This document shows positions 17,250 to 25,697 of a DNA stretch of 64,000 nt, piece by piece. The notes under the pieces are model-generated. The model saw nothing but the letters and a program-made list of their open reading frames with translations, was not told the origin of the DNA and searched no databases. Location: positions 58,370 to 122,369 of the forward strand of contig CAJURT010000007.1 in the NCBI GenBank assembly GCA_910588875.1. Direction: 5' to 3'. Source of the DNA: an uncultured Lachnospiraceae bacterium. GTDB taxonomy: Bacteria; Bacillota; Clostridia; Lachnospirales; Lachnospiraceae. Each line of letters begins with the position of its first letter. Positions within the stretch are counted from its first letter, which is position 1. A program made the translations under genes and the position numbers.

Positions 17250-18275
17250 ATGGCCAAAAAAAATATTACCTTTAGCGACATTGCCCAATACACGAACTTT
17301 TCCAAAACCACCATCTCCAGGTATTTTAACAATCCGGATTCCCTGACACTGGAAAACCAGCAAAAAATTGCCGACGCATTGGTTGCTTTAAATTATCAGG
17401 AGAATAAGGTTGCCCGTATACTGGCTAATGGGAAGACAGAATTTGTGGGCATTGTTATCCCTAACCTGTATTTGCACTATTATTCCCAGATGCTGAACCT
17501 GCTTCTCGCTACCTATGAAGCCTTTGGCTACAAGTTTCTTGTTTTTGTGGGGAATGACAATGAAGAGACGGAACGCAGATATATCCAGGAACTCCTTGCC
17601 TACAAAATCGAGGGGATGATTATCTTAAGCCACACGATCCATTCAAAGGAACTGGCAGCCTGCAACCTGCCGGTTGTTACTATCGAAAGGGAAGACCAAT
17701 ATACCTGTAGTGTCAACACGGACAATTATATGGGCGGAGTCCAGGCAACCAGCCTTCTTTTTAAAAACAACTGTGATATTTTAATCCATGTCAATGCAGA
17801 TATTTCCCCTCTCGTCCCTGCATATGGACGGATCCAGGGGTTTCTGGATATCTGCCGGGAACACCACCTTTTGCATGAACTGATCCTGACCCATTTAGGG
17901 AATACTCATCAGGAAACATACCAGTCCATCCGGCTGCTTTTCGAAGAGATTGAGGCAAAATATCCTGACAAAAAAAAGGGGATCTTTATGTCGAATGATA
18001 CCCATGCCAATATTTTGCTGAACCTGATCATCAAAAAATACAAGGGATTTCCGGATTCTTACCGGATTATCGGGTTTGACGATTCCCCCATCTCCAACGA
18101 AGCGATTATCCCTACCAGTACGGTGGGTCAGCAGATGGAAAAAATCGCCCGGGAGGCTATGGAACTTCTTGTCATGCAGATGGAAGAACAAAAAAAGAGG
18201 AAGCCAACTCCGCTTCCGGCGCCCATCCATAAAATCATCACACCCGTTCTGATCAGGCGGGATACGACGGAATAG
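17250..18275 (+). CDS. LacI-family transcriptional regulator
   Basis: A 341-residue DNA-binding repressor. The N-terminal helix-turn-helix (ITFSDIAQYTNFSKTTISRYFNNP, with LALL-like hinge region VARILANGKTE) is followed by a periplasmic-binding-protein-like effector domain: EFVGIVIPNLYLHYYSQ, FVGNDNEETERRYIQEL, and the conserved RIIGFDDSPIS near residue 270. It is divergent from the GH32/ABC operon, and palindromes of the LacI class lie in the shared region, so it is the probable local repressor responding to the imported sugar or a derivative. AAAAGGA precedes the ATG. It ends in a strong bidirectional terminator. Confidence 0.93.
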   Translation: MAKKNITFSDIAQYTNFSKTTISRYFNNPDSLTLENQQKIADALVALNYQENKVARILANGKTEFVGIVIPNLYLHYYSQMLNLLLATYEAFGYKFLVFVGNDNEETERRYIQELLAYKIEGMIILSHTIHSKELAACNLPVVTIEREDQYTCSVNTDNYMGGVQATSLLFKNNCDILIHVNADISPLVPAYGRIQGFLDICREHHLLHELILTHLGNTHQETYQSIRLLFEEIEAKYPDKKKGIFMSNDTHANILLNLIIKKYKGFPDSYRIIGFDDSPISNEAIIPTSTVGQQMEKIAREAMELLVMQMEEQKKRKPTPLPAPIHKIITPVLIRRDTTE

Positions 18276-18283
18276 GGAAAAGG

Positions 18284-18328
18284 AAAAACCGGCAGAACGT
18301 AGACTCCCAATACGTTCTGCCGGTTTTT
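18284..18328. terminator. Bidirectional terminator between lacI and the LprI-like gene
   Basis: An 18-bp perfect stem (core ACCGGCAGAACGTA paired with TACGTTCTGCCGGT) has a 9-base loop and A/T tracts at both ends, so it works for both converging genes. The right arm overlaps the stop codon of the minus-strand gene. Confidence 0.92.
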
Positions 18329-19076
18329 ATTCGGTTAAAAACTCTCCATACAATTCTGCCAGTTCATATGCCCTGGCACGTGTTAAGTCTGCCCGGGACC
18401 GGTTGTAATTTACCTCCTCCATGGCACTGCCCATCTGCTTTTGCGAAGCCCCTACCGAAGACGCCTCACTGCTTTTCATCCACTCAATCTGGTCATACAT
18501 GAGGGTCTTCTGTGCCTCCTCGTCCAGTTTTTCCTTCAGGATTCCCAAAATCCGTTGTAATTCACCATCCCACAACCGCCATTCGTTTTCCGCAGAGGCT
18601 TTTCGGGAATTGGTGGTAGCTTCGGATTCCTTCGGCTGGTTTCTGGCAATCTGTTCATCCAACTCCTGCAGGCGTATTATTGCCGGATTTTTCGGTTCCT
18701 CCTCCACAATCTGCAGATCGCCGGATAAGGCAGCCTCCCTATCCTGATCTGAACCGGGGCCATCCTCTTCTTTTAACTCAATCCCTGCTTCTGCCTCCGG
18801 GCCGGAGGTCTTATTTTCCGCAGCTGTGGCTATGGGGAAGGGGTGAGAAAGCTTCTTTGTCCGGGCTTCAGGTATCTGTGCACCCTCCCCGGCTTTTGCC
18901 GGTTCTTGTTCTGTCCCTTTGTATTCTGGTATCCTCCCGGCTAAATCAGAGGAAACCACGGAGGCTGCCATGGATGTCTCTGTGGTTCCTTCTGTCTTTT
19001 TTTTCACATAATCGGTTGAGAAGATCCCAATGGCCAAAAGCATACCAATTACAATCCAAATTCCTTTTGGTTTCAT
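18327..19076 (-). CDS. Membrane-anchored protein with LprI/DUF1311-like C-terminal domain
   Basis: A 249-residue protein. The N terminus MKPKGIWIVIGMLLAIGIF is a membrane anchor or signal, followed by a long, low-complexity Glu/Ala/Pro linker. The C-terminal 80 residues (WDGELQRILGILKEKL, then DQIEWMKS, then LTRARAYELAELY) have the spacing of the LprI/DUF1311 domain, known from a mycobacterial lysozyme-inhibitor lipoprotein. The cysteines of that domain are missing here. An ATG 12 codons earlier lacks a ribosome site, whereas 19076 has AGGAT. A cell-surface role is inferred; inhibitor activity is not shown. Confidence 0.6.
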   Translation of the reverse strand: MKPKGIWIVIGMLLAIGIFSTDYVKKKTEGTTETSMAASVVSSDLAGRIPEYKGTEQEPAKAGEGAQIPEARTKKLSHPFPIATAAENKTSGPEAEAGIELKEEDGPGSDQDREAALSGDLQIVEEEPKNPAIIRLQELDEQIARNQPKESEATTNSRKASAENEWRLWDGELQRILGILKEKLDEEAQKTLMYDQIEWMKSSEASSVGASQKQMGSAMEEVNYNRSRADLTRARAYELAELYGEFLTE

Positions 19077-19201
19077 ATGAATCCATCCTGTCTTCGTTAT
19101 CTCTTCCATCATCGATTGCTTTGATATCTATACCATAACACAATCTTCCAAGAAAGGGAACCAGAGGACAAAAGAAGTAAAGATTCGTAAGAGAACCGTA
19201 A

Positions 19202-19684
19202 CTAATTACCTGCCCCGTCATCCACCAACAGATTTTCCCCGTCAGCGGCCGAAGTGGCAAGCTTATCACATCGTTCATTCTGGGGATGGCCTGCATGGCC
19301 TTTGACCCAGATGAAGGTGACCTGATGGGGCGCCTTGGCATCAAGAAGGCGCTCCCACAGATCCACATTTTTCACTGCCCCGCTCTTGCCCCGTTTCCAG
19401 TTATTTGCCACCCAGTTGTCGATCCAATGCTGATTAAAGGCATCGGTCAAATACTTGGAATCGGAAAACAATTCTACCTGGCAGGGGCGGTTCAGGGCCT
19501 CCAGGCCGGCTATTGCAGCCATCAGTTCCATCCGGTTATTCGTCGTTTTCTGGTAACCGGCCGAAAGAACCTTTTCATGGAGCTGTCCTTTGCTGTCCAT
19601 GAACTGCAGCACTGTCCCATAGCCTCCCGGGCCGTCCGGATTCCCCCGTGCGGAGCCATCCGTATAAATCTGAACCTTTGTCAT
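19202..19684 (-). CDS. rnhA: Ribonuclease HI
   Basis: RNase HI cuts the RNA strand of RNA-DNA hybrids. In this 160-residue protein the acidic catalytic set is visible: Asp9 in IYTDGSARGNPG-like IYTDGSARGNPDGPGGYG, Glu in NNRMELMAAI, Asp in LFSDSKYL, and the last Asp in NERCDKLA. The substrate-handle region WVANNWKRGKSGAVKN resembles Escherichia coli type RNase HI. The gene lies 15 bases downstream of a beta-CASP nuclease gene and is probably co-transcribed with it. A separate rnhB occurs in this window at 37.8 kb. Confidence 0.96.
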   Translation of the reverse strand: MTKVQIYTDGSARGNPDGPGGYGTVLQFMDSKGQLHEKVLSAGYQKTTNNRMELMAAIAGLEALNRPCQVELFSDSKYLTDAFNQHWIDNWVANNWKRGKSGAVKNVDLWERLLDAKAPHQVTFIWVKGHAGHPQNERCDKLATSAADGENLLVDDGAGN

Positions 19685-19699
19685 AAAATAAAAATTCTC

Positions 19700-21301
19700 C
19701 TATCTGTCCCATTTATCGCACAGGGAATTGATTTGGTCGGCGAACTTGGACAGTTCCTTGTTGGTGCCGCCCTCATTACGTGCAATCACTGCCATCAGGC
19801 GTTCACCGGCAGCCAGCAGACGGGCAAAGATCCCCTTCGCCTTCTTGGTAGCAGCGCTCCTGGAAGTAATCGGTACTCCAACAGTTTCCTTCACCCATTC
19901 CCCGGCAATCAAGTCATACTCTGCACCGCTGAAAGGCGCCTTGGCCGGAATGCCTGTCCGTTCAGTAACCAATTCAGCAAACTGGTCACAGACATCGTCG
20001 CTGCCATGTACCACAAAAATCTGTTCCGGTTTTTTGTGGAAGTTCTCTACCCACTCCAGAAGGCCATCCCGGTCAGCATGTCCGCTGATATCGTGGAGGG
20101 TTTCAATGTGGGCTTCCACGTCGATAGTCTCGCCAAACAGCTTAACGGTCCGGTTACCGTCTACCAGGCTGCGCCCCAAAGTCCCTTCTGCCTGATAGCC
20201 GGCAAAAATCACGGTACATTCCCTCCGCCACAGGTTGTGCTTCAAATGATGGCGGATTCTTCCGGCATCGCACATGCCGGAGGCGGAAATAATCACCTTG
20301 GGAGCCGGGTCAAAGTTGATATTTTTAGATTCCTCGCTGCTGACAGACAGCTTCAGCCCGGGGAAGGAAATGGGATTGATCCCCATCCGCACCAAATCCT
20401 GGGTTTCCTCATCATAGCATTCCAGCTGGTTGTGCTTGAACACATGGGTCGCCTCCACTGCAAGGGGACTGTCCACGTAAACCTCAAAGTTTTCATGGCC
20501 GCGGACCAGCCTTTGGGTTTTGATATGGCGGAAATAGTACAAAAGTTCCTGGGTCCTGCCCACTGCAAACGCAGGGATCACCACATTTCCTCCCCGGTCT
20601 AAGGTCTCCTGTACAATCCGGACCAACTCTGAAATATGGTCTGTGCCCTTCTGGTGCAGCCGGTTGCCGTAAGTGGATTCCATCACGGCATAGTCAGCCG
20701 CCATCGTATAGGAAGGGTCACAGATTAACGGCTTATTTTTGTTTCCAATATCGCCGGAAAAAACGATTTTCTTTTCAACCCCGTCTTCCTTCAGCCATAC
20801 CTCTATCGAGGCAGAACCTAACAGATGGCCGATATCGGTAAACCGTATGGTCACGTCTTCCGTCAGTTTGACAATATCACCGTAATTATTAGGGACAAAA
20901 TGTTCCAGGACCCCCAGGGCATCGTTCATCTCATAGAGAGGCTTTACCTCTGGCCCGCCAGCACGCCGGGACTTCCGGTTTTTCCATTCTGCCTCCATCT
21001 CCTGGATGTGGGCACTGTCCTTCAGCATGATGTTACACAGGTCGCAGGTGGCATTCGTCGCCATGACAGAGCCGGAAAAGCCCCTGGCATAAATGTAAGG
21101 CAGCATTCCGGCATGGTCGATATGGGCATGGGTGAGAAGCACATAGTCTATTTGGGACCAGGGGACAGGGGGCTCTACGTTTTCATATATGTTGAAGCCT
21201 TGTTCCATACCGCAATCGACGAGAAGATGGGTCTCTCCGGCCTGCAGGTAATGGCAGCTTCCGGTTACTTCGTGGGCAGCTCCGCTGAATACGATACGCA
21301 T
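19700..21301 (-). CDS. MBL-fold/beta-CASP RNA-processing hydrolase (YSH1-like)
   Basis: This 533-residue protein has a metallo-beta-lactamase fold with HxHxDH (THAHIDHAG) and downstream metal ligands (DIGHLLGSASIEV, SGDIGN), an inserted beta-CASP domain (VVIPAFAVGRTQELLYYFRH, then ISASGMCDAGRIRHHLKHNL), and an RMMBL-type motif (DISGHADRDGLLEWVENF). Proteins of this family act as 5-prime or endo-ribonucleases, as in bacterial relatives of CPSF73. ATG at 21301 has AGGAGG seven bases upstream; the 31-codon upstream extension is non-conserved. A C-terminal extension of about 80 residues is mostly helical. Partner rnhA follows. Confidence 0.9.
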   Translation of the reverse strand: MRIVFSGAAHEVTGSCHYLQAGETHLLVDCGMEQGFNIYENVEPPVPWSQIDYVLLTHAHIDHAGMLPYIYARGFSGSVMATNATCDLCNIMLKDSAHIQEMEAEWKNRKSRRAGGPEVKPLYEMNDALGVLEHFVPNNYGDIVKLTEDVTIRFTDIGHLLGSASIEVWLKEDGVEKKIVFSGDIGNKNKPLICDPSYTMAADYAVMESTYGNRLHQKGTDHISELVRIVQETLDRGGNVVIPAFAVGRTQELLYYFRHIKTQRLVRGHENFEVYVDSPLAVEATHVFKHNQLECYDEETQDLVRMGINPISFPGLKLSVSSEESKNINFDPAPKVIISASGMCDAGRIRHHLKHNLWRRECTVIFAGYQAEGTLGRSLVDGNRTVKLFGETIDVEAHIETLHDISGHADRDGLLEWVENFHKKPEQIFVVHGSDDVCDQFAELVTERTGIPAKAPFSGAEYDLIAGEWVKETVGVPITSRSAATKKAKGIFARLLAAGERLMAVIARNEGGTNKELSKFADQINSLCDKWDR

Positions 21302-21425
21302 ACTTTTTCCTCCTCTTTGGTTGGGGGATATTAGTGGGTTATAATCATTGGGGCATGGGGATAGTAAAACCTTATATATTATGTGCAGGTACAATAAATA
21401 ACGGTTTCTGCCTTGTCTGGTATTG

Positions 21426-22901
21426 CTAAATAATAATACAAATCATCCCTCCGGAACTGTCATTAATGATCTTTTGGAGGGCATCCTGCAGCTTCATCTG
21501 GCAATCTTCGGTCATTTGGCTCACTTTAGCCTGGATTCCGTCCTCCACGATCTGTTCGATGGATTTTCCGAAAATATTTGTGTCCCAGATTCCGTCTTCT
21601 TTCTTTTTTGCATTCTCTTTCATGTAGGCAATCAGGTCTTCCGCCTGCTGTTCGCTGCCCACAATAGGGGCGATCTCTGTCTGGATATGAGCCTTGATCA
21701 GATTGATAGAGGGCGCTTCCGCCCGCATCTTTACCCCGTATTTATTTCCGTGGCGGATGACGGTTGGCTCATCGAGGATGATCTCTGACCTCTCCGGTGT
21801 GACAACCCCATAGCCACGCATCCGTACCTGGTTCATGGCATTTAAGACCTTATCATACTCGGTCTGCATGGAAGCCAGATCCCGCAGCTTCTGCATCAGC
21901 TGGTATTCATCCGTGATCGGGATGCCTGCGAAGTCACTGAGGGTTTGGTAGTAATAGCCATCCTCCAATGCCACCTGTACCGACACACTGCCGTTTGACA
22001 GATCCATCTGATCCACCTTCATGGAACGGATGACCTCGGAATCGCCATTTCCAAAATCCGCCGGCACATCCTTCATATGGCGCACCTGTGCCATCAGTTC
22101 CCGTGCTGTCTTTACTGCCTGCTCCTTCAGCCAATGGCTTCCCGGCAGGATCTCCAGCCACTTGGGGATAAAGAAATCCACCTCTGTCACCGGGAATTCC
22201 TTAAGGACCTTCTCCAGGATCCGGTGCACATCCTCCCTCTTTAGCTGCTCGCAGTTTACCGGCATCACAGTTACCGCGTATTGTTTTTCCAATTCCTTTG
22301 CCAGACGTCCCGTCTCTTCCGAATAGGGCCGGTCAGAGTTTAAGAGTACCAGGAAGGGCTTCCCGATATCCTTAAGTTCCTGAATTGCCGTGTTTTCCGC
22401 AGCTATGTATGCCTCCCGCTTTAAGTCCCCGAAGGAACCGTCGGTGGTAATGACTATCCCGATGGTGGAATGGTCCTTGATCACCTTGCGGGTGCCGATC
22501 TCTGCTGCCTGGGTAAAGGGGATCTCCTCCTCAAACCAAGGGGTTTTCACCAGGCGCTCCCTCTCATTCTCCACATGGCCGGCGGCCCCGTCTACCATAA
22601 AGCCCACACAGTCGATCAGCCGTACCTTGGCCTGGATCCCCTCTGCCGGCTGGATCAAAGCAGCTTCCTTTGGAATGAATTTCGGCTCTGTGGTCATAAT
22701 GGTCTTCCCTGCCGCACTCTGGGGCAGTTCATCCCTTGTCTGGTTTTTCCGGTGTTCATCCTCCATCTCCGGCAGCACCAGCTGCTCCATAAAACGTTTG
22801 ATAAAGGTGGATTTGCCTGTACGGACCGGACCGACAACACCTAGATAAATCTCACCGCCGGTCCTTGCCTTGATATCTTTGTATACATTATAGCTTTCCA
22901 T
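21426..22901 (-). CDS. spoIVA: Stage IV sporulation protein A (spore coat ATPase)
   Basis: SpoIVA is the morphogenetic ATPase that polymerises on the outer forespore membrane and anchors the coat. This 491-residue product has the unusual P-loop GPVRTGKS at residues 24-31, TMTTEPKFIPKEAA-like TIMTTEPKFIPKEAAL, RLIDCVGFMVDGA and the conserved C terminus GGMICIII that binds SpoVM/membrane. Full length agrees with the family. AAGGGGG precedes the ATG, and a sigmaE-like promoter lies about 90 bases upstream. In many Clostridia spoIVA follows gpsA; here it is separated from gpsA by pfk and the liv operon. Confidence 0.97.
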   Translation of the reverse strand: MESYNVYKDIKARTGGEIYLGVVGPVRTGKSTFIKRFMEQLVLPEMEDEHRKNQTRDELPQSAAGKTIMTTEPKFIPKEAALIQPAEGIQAKVRLIDCVGFMVDGAAGHVENERERLVKTPWFEEEIPFTQAAEIGTRKVIKDHSTIGIVITTDGSFGDLKREAYIAAENTAIQELKDIGKPFLVLLNSDRPYSEETGRLAKELEKQYAVTVMPVNCEQLKREDVHRILEKVLKEFPVTEVDFFIPKWLEILPGSHWLKEQAVKTARELMAQVRHMKDVPADFGNGDSEVIRSMKVDQMDLSNGSVSVQVALEDGYYYQTLSDFAGIPITDEYQLMQKLRDLASMQTEYDKVLNAMNQVRMRGYGVVTPERSEIILDEPTVIRHGNKYGVKMRAEAPSINLIKAHIQTEIAPIVGSEQQAEDLIAYMKENAKKKEDGIWDTNIFGKSIEQIVEDGIQAKVSQMTEDCQMKLQDALQKIINDSSGGMICIII

Positions 22902-22928
22902 GAAGATACCCCCTTGCTATGCTGGAGC

Positions 22929-22970
22929 ATTGCCAGAAGCCATGGCATGGATCCATGCATCTCCGGCAAT
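22929..22970. repeat. Inverted repeat in the spoIVA leader
   Basis: ATTGCC (22929-22934) and GGCAAT (22965-22970) flank an inner perfect palindrome GCATGGATCCATGC (22945-22958), giving a two-part stem in the leader RNA. It is not followed by a U-tract, so it is unlikely to be a terminator. Function unknown. Confidence 0.5.
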
Positions 22971-22984
22971 ACTTTACTGCTATA

Positions 22985-23011
22985 AGCATATGCCAGGGGG
23001 TACCGATTTAT
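22985..23011 (-). promoter_or_regulatory. Candidate sigmaE promoter of spoIVA
   Basis: Minus strand: an ATA element (23009-23011), 16-base spacer, and CATATGCT (22985-22992), close to the sigmaE consensus. spoIVA is a sigmaE gene in Bacillus, which supports the call. Confidence 0.5.
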
Positions 23012-23021
23012 CACCGGTTCT

Positions 23022-23456
23022 TTAAAACTTCCCGCCATTCTCCTCATTCCTAAGGATTGCGAGGGTTTTCTTCACCCGTTCCGCTGCTGTATAAGTCTGG
23101 AACGACATCTTTCGGACACGCATAATATCCTGGTTATCCTCAATCTCAGCAATCTTCACCTTGGATGCCAGTTCGCTGGAATGAATGTCCTCGATGTAGT
23201 CAAAATATTTCATGTCGGGTTTCTTTGTCAGCATGCCAATTGTATCCAAGATGTTCCGGGAAAAGCCAGATTTCTGCAAATCATGCAGAGTCATCTCCGT
23301 ATCCTCCACCACATCATGAAGCACCGCTATGATCTTCTCTTCCTCCGTGTCCATCTTGCTCATGACACGCATGGCATGGTCAATATAGGGATTTCCGTTG
23401 GCGTCATTGACGCCATGAAAAGCGTTCGTAGCGATTCCAATTGCCTTTGACAGCAT
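23022..23456 (-). CDS. Small HD-domain phosphohydrolase, RelA/SpoT hydrolase-like
   Basis: This 144-residue protein has the ppGpp-hydrolase type HD pattern: His27 in GNPYIDHAMRV, His47-Asp48 in VLHDVVEDTEMT and acidic residues near 107-111 (IEDNQD). It lacks a synthetase, TGS or ACT domain, so it resembles the small alarmone hydrolases (Mesh1 class) rather than full Rel. The reaction is inferred to be removal of pyrophosphate or phosphate from (p)ppGpp or a related nucleotide. It starts four bases after the phosphofructokinase stop, whose end supplies GGGGAA as ribosome site; the two are surely co-transcribed. Other HD nucleotidase activities are possible. Confidence 0.75.
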   Translation of the reverse strand: MLSKAIGIATNAFHGVNDANGNPYIDHAMRVMSKMDTEEEKIIAVLHDVVEDTEMTLHDLQKSGFSRNILDTIGMLTKKPDMKYFDYIEDIHSSELASKVKIAEIEDNQDIMRVRKMSFQTYTAAERVKKTLAILRNEENGGKF

Positions 23457-23460
23457 AGAT

Positions 23461-24714
23461 TTATTCCCCTTTCTTCCCCCGGCCGGAAGACATATAAAGA
23501 TGACGCGGAATACCGCCTACCATGACACAGGGGGAGTCGCCCTGGATCAGCGGACGTACATAGTCGATAAATTCTTCCGTCACATAGGTGCCGTCCTTGG
23601 TGATCCATTCTCTCGGCACCAGCTTCTCTCCGTTCGCAATCTTGTGCACATCATAGATGCCGGTGGCACTCTGGTACGGGTCGTCGGATACCCGGTCAAT
23701 GACAACCATCTTGCCGGAATCCCCTTCATCCGCCGCCTTCACGGCAGCACCACCAACCATAAATGCCTCGTTTACATCCACCCTGGATGCCAGATGGGCG
23801 GCGCTCCTCTGCAGGGTGCTGAACTCAACCGCCCTGGCCTTACAGCCGATCTGCTGGTTGATCACATTAGCCAGGTAACTGGCAGAACCGGTCAGCTGCT
23901 TATGGCCAAAGGCATCCACATAATCGCTTGCCGCAGACAATTCACTGATGTACTTGCCGTCCTCGGTCCGGATGCCCTCGGAGATGGCAACTACAATCAC
24001 ATCCTTCTTCTCCAGCAGCTTTCTTACTCTGCCCACAAACTTGTCAATCTCAAAAGGCACCTCCGGCAGATAGATCAGATCCGGACCATCACAGTCCTCA
24101 CCCCGGGACAACGCCGATGCACCGGTCAGCCATCCGGCGTTCCGGCCCATAATCTCGATGATTGTCACCAGCTTTTTCTTATAAGAAAATCCCAGTCCGT
24201 CGCGGATTACCTCTTTGGTGGAGGTGGCAATATATTTGGCTGCACTTCCATATCCCGGCGTATGGTCGGTCAAAGCCAGGTCATTGTCAATGGTCTTGGG
24301 AACCCCTACAAACTTCTGGCTTTTCCCGGTCAGGATCGCATAGTCGGAAAGCTTTTTGATGGTATCCATGGAATCATTACCGCCGATATAAATAAAGCAT
24401 TCAATATTAAGCTTCTCCAGAATCTCAAAGATCTTTACGTAAATATCCTGATTTTCATGGATATCCGGCAGTTTATAACGGCAGGTGCCTAAAAAAGCGG
24501 ATGGGGTACGTTTTAAAATCTCCACATCCAAATCATTCTTAATATGTTTGGACAGATCCACATACTGCTCATCCAAAAGTCCCTGGATTCCAAATCTCAT
24601 TCCATAAACCTTCTTGGCCCCCCGGTCAATAGCGGTGCGGTAAACCCCCGCCAAGCTGGAATTAATCACTGCCGTGGGACCTCCGGACTGTCCGACAATC
24701 ACATTTCCTTTCAT
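23461..24714 (-). CDS. pfp: 6-phosphofructokinase with PPi-type active site
   Basis: A 417-residue phosphofructokinase. The substrate-binding motif PKTIDND is at 139-145 (Lys140, catalytic Asp143) and the nucleotide site GGNDS at 111-115 has Asp114. Family knowledge: ATP-dependent enzymes have Gly at both the 104- and 124-equivalent positions, while Asp and Lys mark pyrophosphate-dependent enzymes; both PPi markers are present. The enzyme would interconvert fructose-6-phosphate and fructose-1,6-bisphosphate using PPi, reversibly. MGRNAGWLTG and the C-terminal GEKLVPREWI fit the clade. AGAGGAGG precedes the ATG. The next gene is an alarmone-hydrolase-like protein. Confidence 0.85.
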   Translation of the reverse strand: MKGNVIVGQSGGPTAVINSSLAGVYRTAIDRGAKKVYGMRFGIQGLLDEQYVDLSKHIKNDLDVEILKRTPSAFLGTCRYKLPDIHENQDIYVKIFEILEKLNIECFIYIGGNDSMDTIKKLSDYAILTGKSQKFVGVPKTIDNDLALTDHTPGYGSAAKYIATSTKEVIRDGLGFSYKKKLVTIIEIMGRNAGWLTGASALSRGEDCDGPDLIYLPEVPFEIDKFVGRVRKLLEKKDVIVVAISEGIRTEDGKYISELSAASDYVDAFGHKQLTGSASYLANVINQQIGCKARAVEFSTLQRSAAHLASRVDVNEAFMVGGAAVKAADEGDSGKMVVIDRVSDDPYQSATGIYDVHKIANGEKLVPREWITKDGTYVTEEFIDYVRPLIQGDSPCVMVGGIPRHLYMSSGRGKKGE

Positions 24715-24797
24715 AGCAAAAAACCTCCTCTGAATAATATTCTTTTATTTGGTAAATTCCTTTTACTATACTCTTATCTTACCACAAAAATAAGGAA

Positions 24798-24831
24798 AAA
24801 GTCCAGAGTGTGTTTGAAAATTCGGGACTTT
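24798..24831 (-). terminator. Possible secondary terminator/hairpin upstream of pfk
   Basis: AAAGTCC (24798-24804) and GGACTTT (24825-24831) form a 7-bp stem with a 20-base loop, followed on the minus strand by TTCC. The loop carries a 16-base sequence shared with the ffh-ylxM gap. Weak terminator candidate for the liv operon, or an element remnant. Confidence 0.35.
24803..24818 (+). repeat. Partial copy of a short intergenic repeat
   Basis: CCAGAGTGTGTTTGAA here matches 15 of 16 bases at 43765-43780 (CCAGGGTGTGTTTGAA) and resembles the inverted end at 43797-43812. Both lie in intergenic DNA, suggesting a dispersed REP/MITE-like unit. Confidence 0.5.
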
Positions 24832-24866
24832 AACCCTATAGAAACGTGCACCGCCAGGCGCACCGG

Positions 24867-24895
24867 AAAAAGCCGCCCACACTTAGGCAGACGGC
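24867..24895 (-). terminator. Terminator of the liv operon
   Basis: Minus-strand GCCGTCT pairs with GGGCGGC (two G-U pairs), loop of about 10-11 bases, then TTTTT. It lies about 80 bases beyond the livF stop. The 258-base gap 24715-24972 otherwise contains only the pfk leader and an AT-rich stretch with no clear promoter. Confidence 0.6.
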
Positions 24896-24972
24896 CGTTT
24901 CTCTCTTTGCAGGCCTGCATTATGGCCTGCATCTTTTAAGGTTCAATAACACATGTTAAATCCACGAATCCG

Positions 24973-25683
24973 CTATTCACTGAGATAAGCCTTTTTCACC
25001 GAATCATCGTTCATCAATTCTGAGGCATCTCCGCTCAGCACAATCTTCCCGGTTTCCAGGACATATGCCCGGTTGGCTATGGAAAGGGCTTTCTTTGCAT
25101 TCTGTTCTACCAGAAGGACTGTGGTCCCATCCGCATTAATCTTCTGGATAATATCAAAAATTTCATTTACATAGATGGGGGAAAGCCCCATGGAGGGCTC
25201 ATCCATCACGATCAGCTTGGGATGGGACATCAGCGCACGCCCCATTGCCAGCATCTGCTGTTCACCGCCGGACAAGGTCCCTGCCATCTGGTTTTTCCGC
25301 TCCTCCAAACGGGGGAAACGGTTGTAAATCACCTTCAGGGTTTCGTCAATCTCATTTTTATCCTTTCTGGTATAGGCTCCCAGCTTCAGGTTCTGCAGCA
25401 CGGTCAGCTGGGCAAACACCCGCCGCCCTTCCGGGACATGGGCCATGCCCATGGACACCAGCTTATGGCCGGGCATTTTTGTAATGTCCCTGCCGTCATA
25501 AAAAATCTTTCCTGACTTAGACGGGATGAGGCCGGTGATCGTCTGCAATGTGGTGGTCTTCCCTGCCCCATTTGCACCGATCAGGGCGATAATCTCACCC
25601 GGATTCACTTCAAAGGAGATTCCCTTGATGGCCTGGATCACGCCATAAAACACTTCCAGATCCTTTACTTCCAGTATTGCCAT
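24973..25683 (-). CDS. livF: Branched-chain amino acid ABC transporter ATPase LivF
   Basis: This 236-residue protein is one of the two ATPases of the hydrophobic amino acid transporter. Walker A GANGAGKTT (about residue 34-42), signature LSGGEQQMLAMGRALM, Walker B LIVMDEPSMGLSP and H-loop LLVEQNAKKA are present; GMAHVPEGRRVFAQLTV is typical of LivF. It is the last gene of livJHMGF; the stop lies before a terminator, and it starts 14 bases after livG. Confidence 0.97.
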   Translation of the reverse strand: MAILEVKDLEVFYGVIQAIKGISFEVNPGEIIALIGANGAGKTTTLQTITGLIPSKSGKIFYDGRDITKMPGHKLVSMGMAHVPEGRRVFAQLTVLQNLKLGAYTRKDKNEIDETLKVIYNRFPRLEERKNQMAGTLSGGEQQMLAMGRALMSHPKLIVMDEPSMGLSPIYVNEIFDIIQKINADGTTVLLVEQNAKKALSIANRAYVLETGKIVLSGDASELMNDDSVKKAYLSE

Positions 25684-25697
25684 AATCTCCTCTCCTC

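Noticed and set aside
19286..20602. 438-codon plus-strand open frame antisense to rnhA and the beta-CASP gene
   Set aside because: Both minus-strand genes carry full catalytic motifs; the antisense frame has no recognisable domain and no ribosome site.
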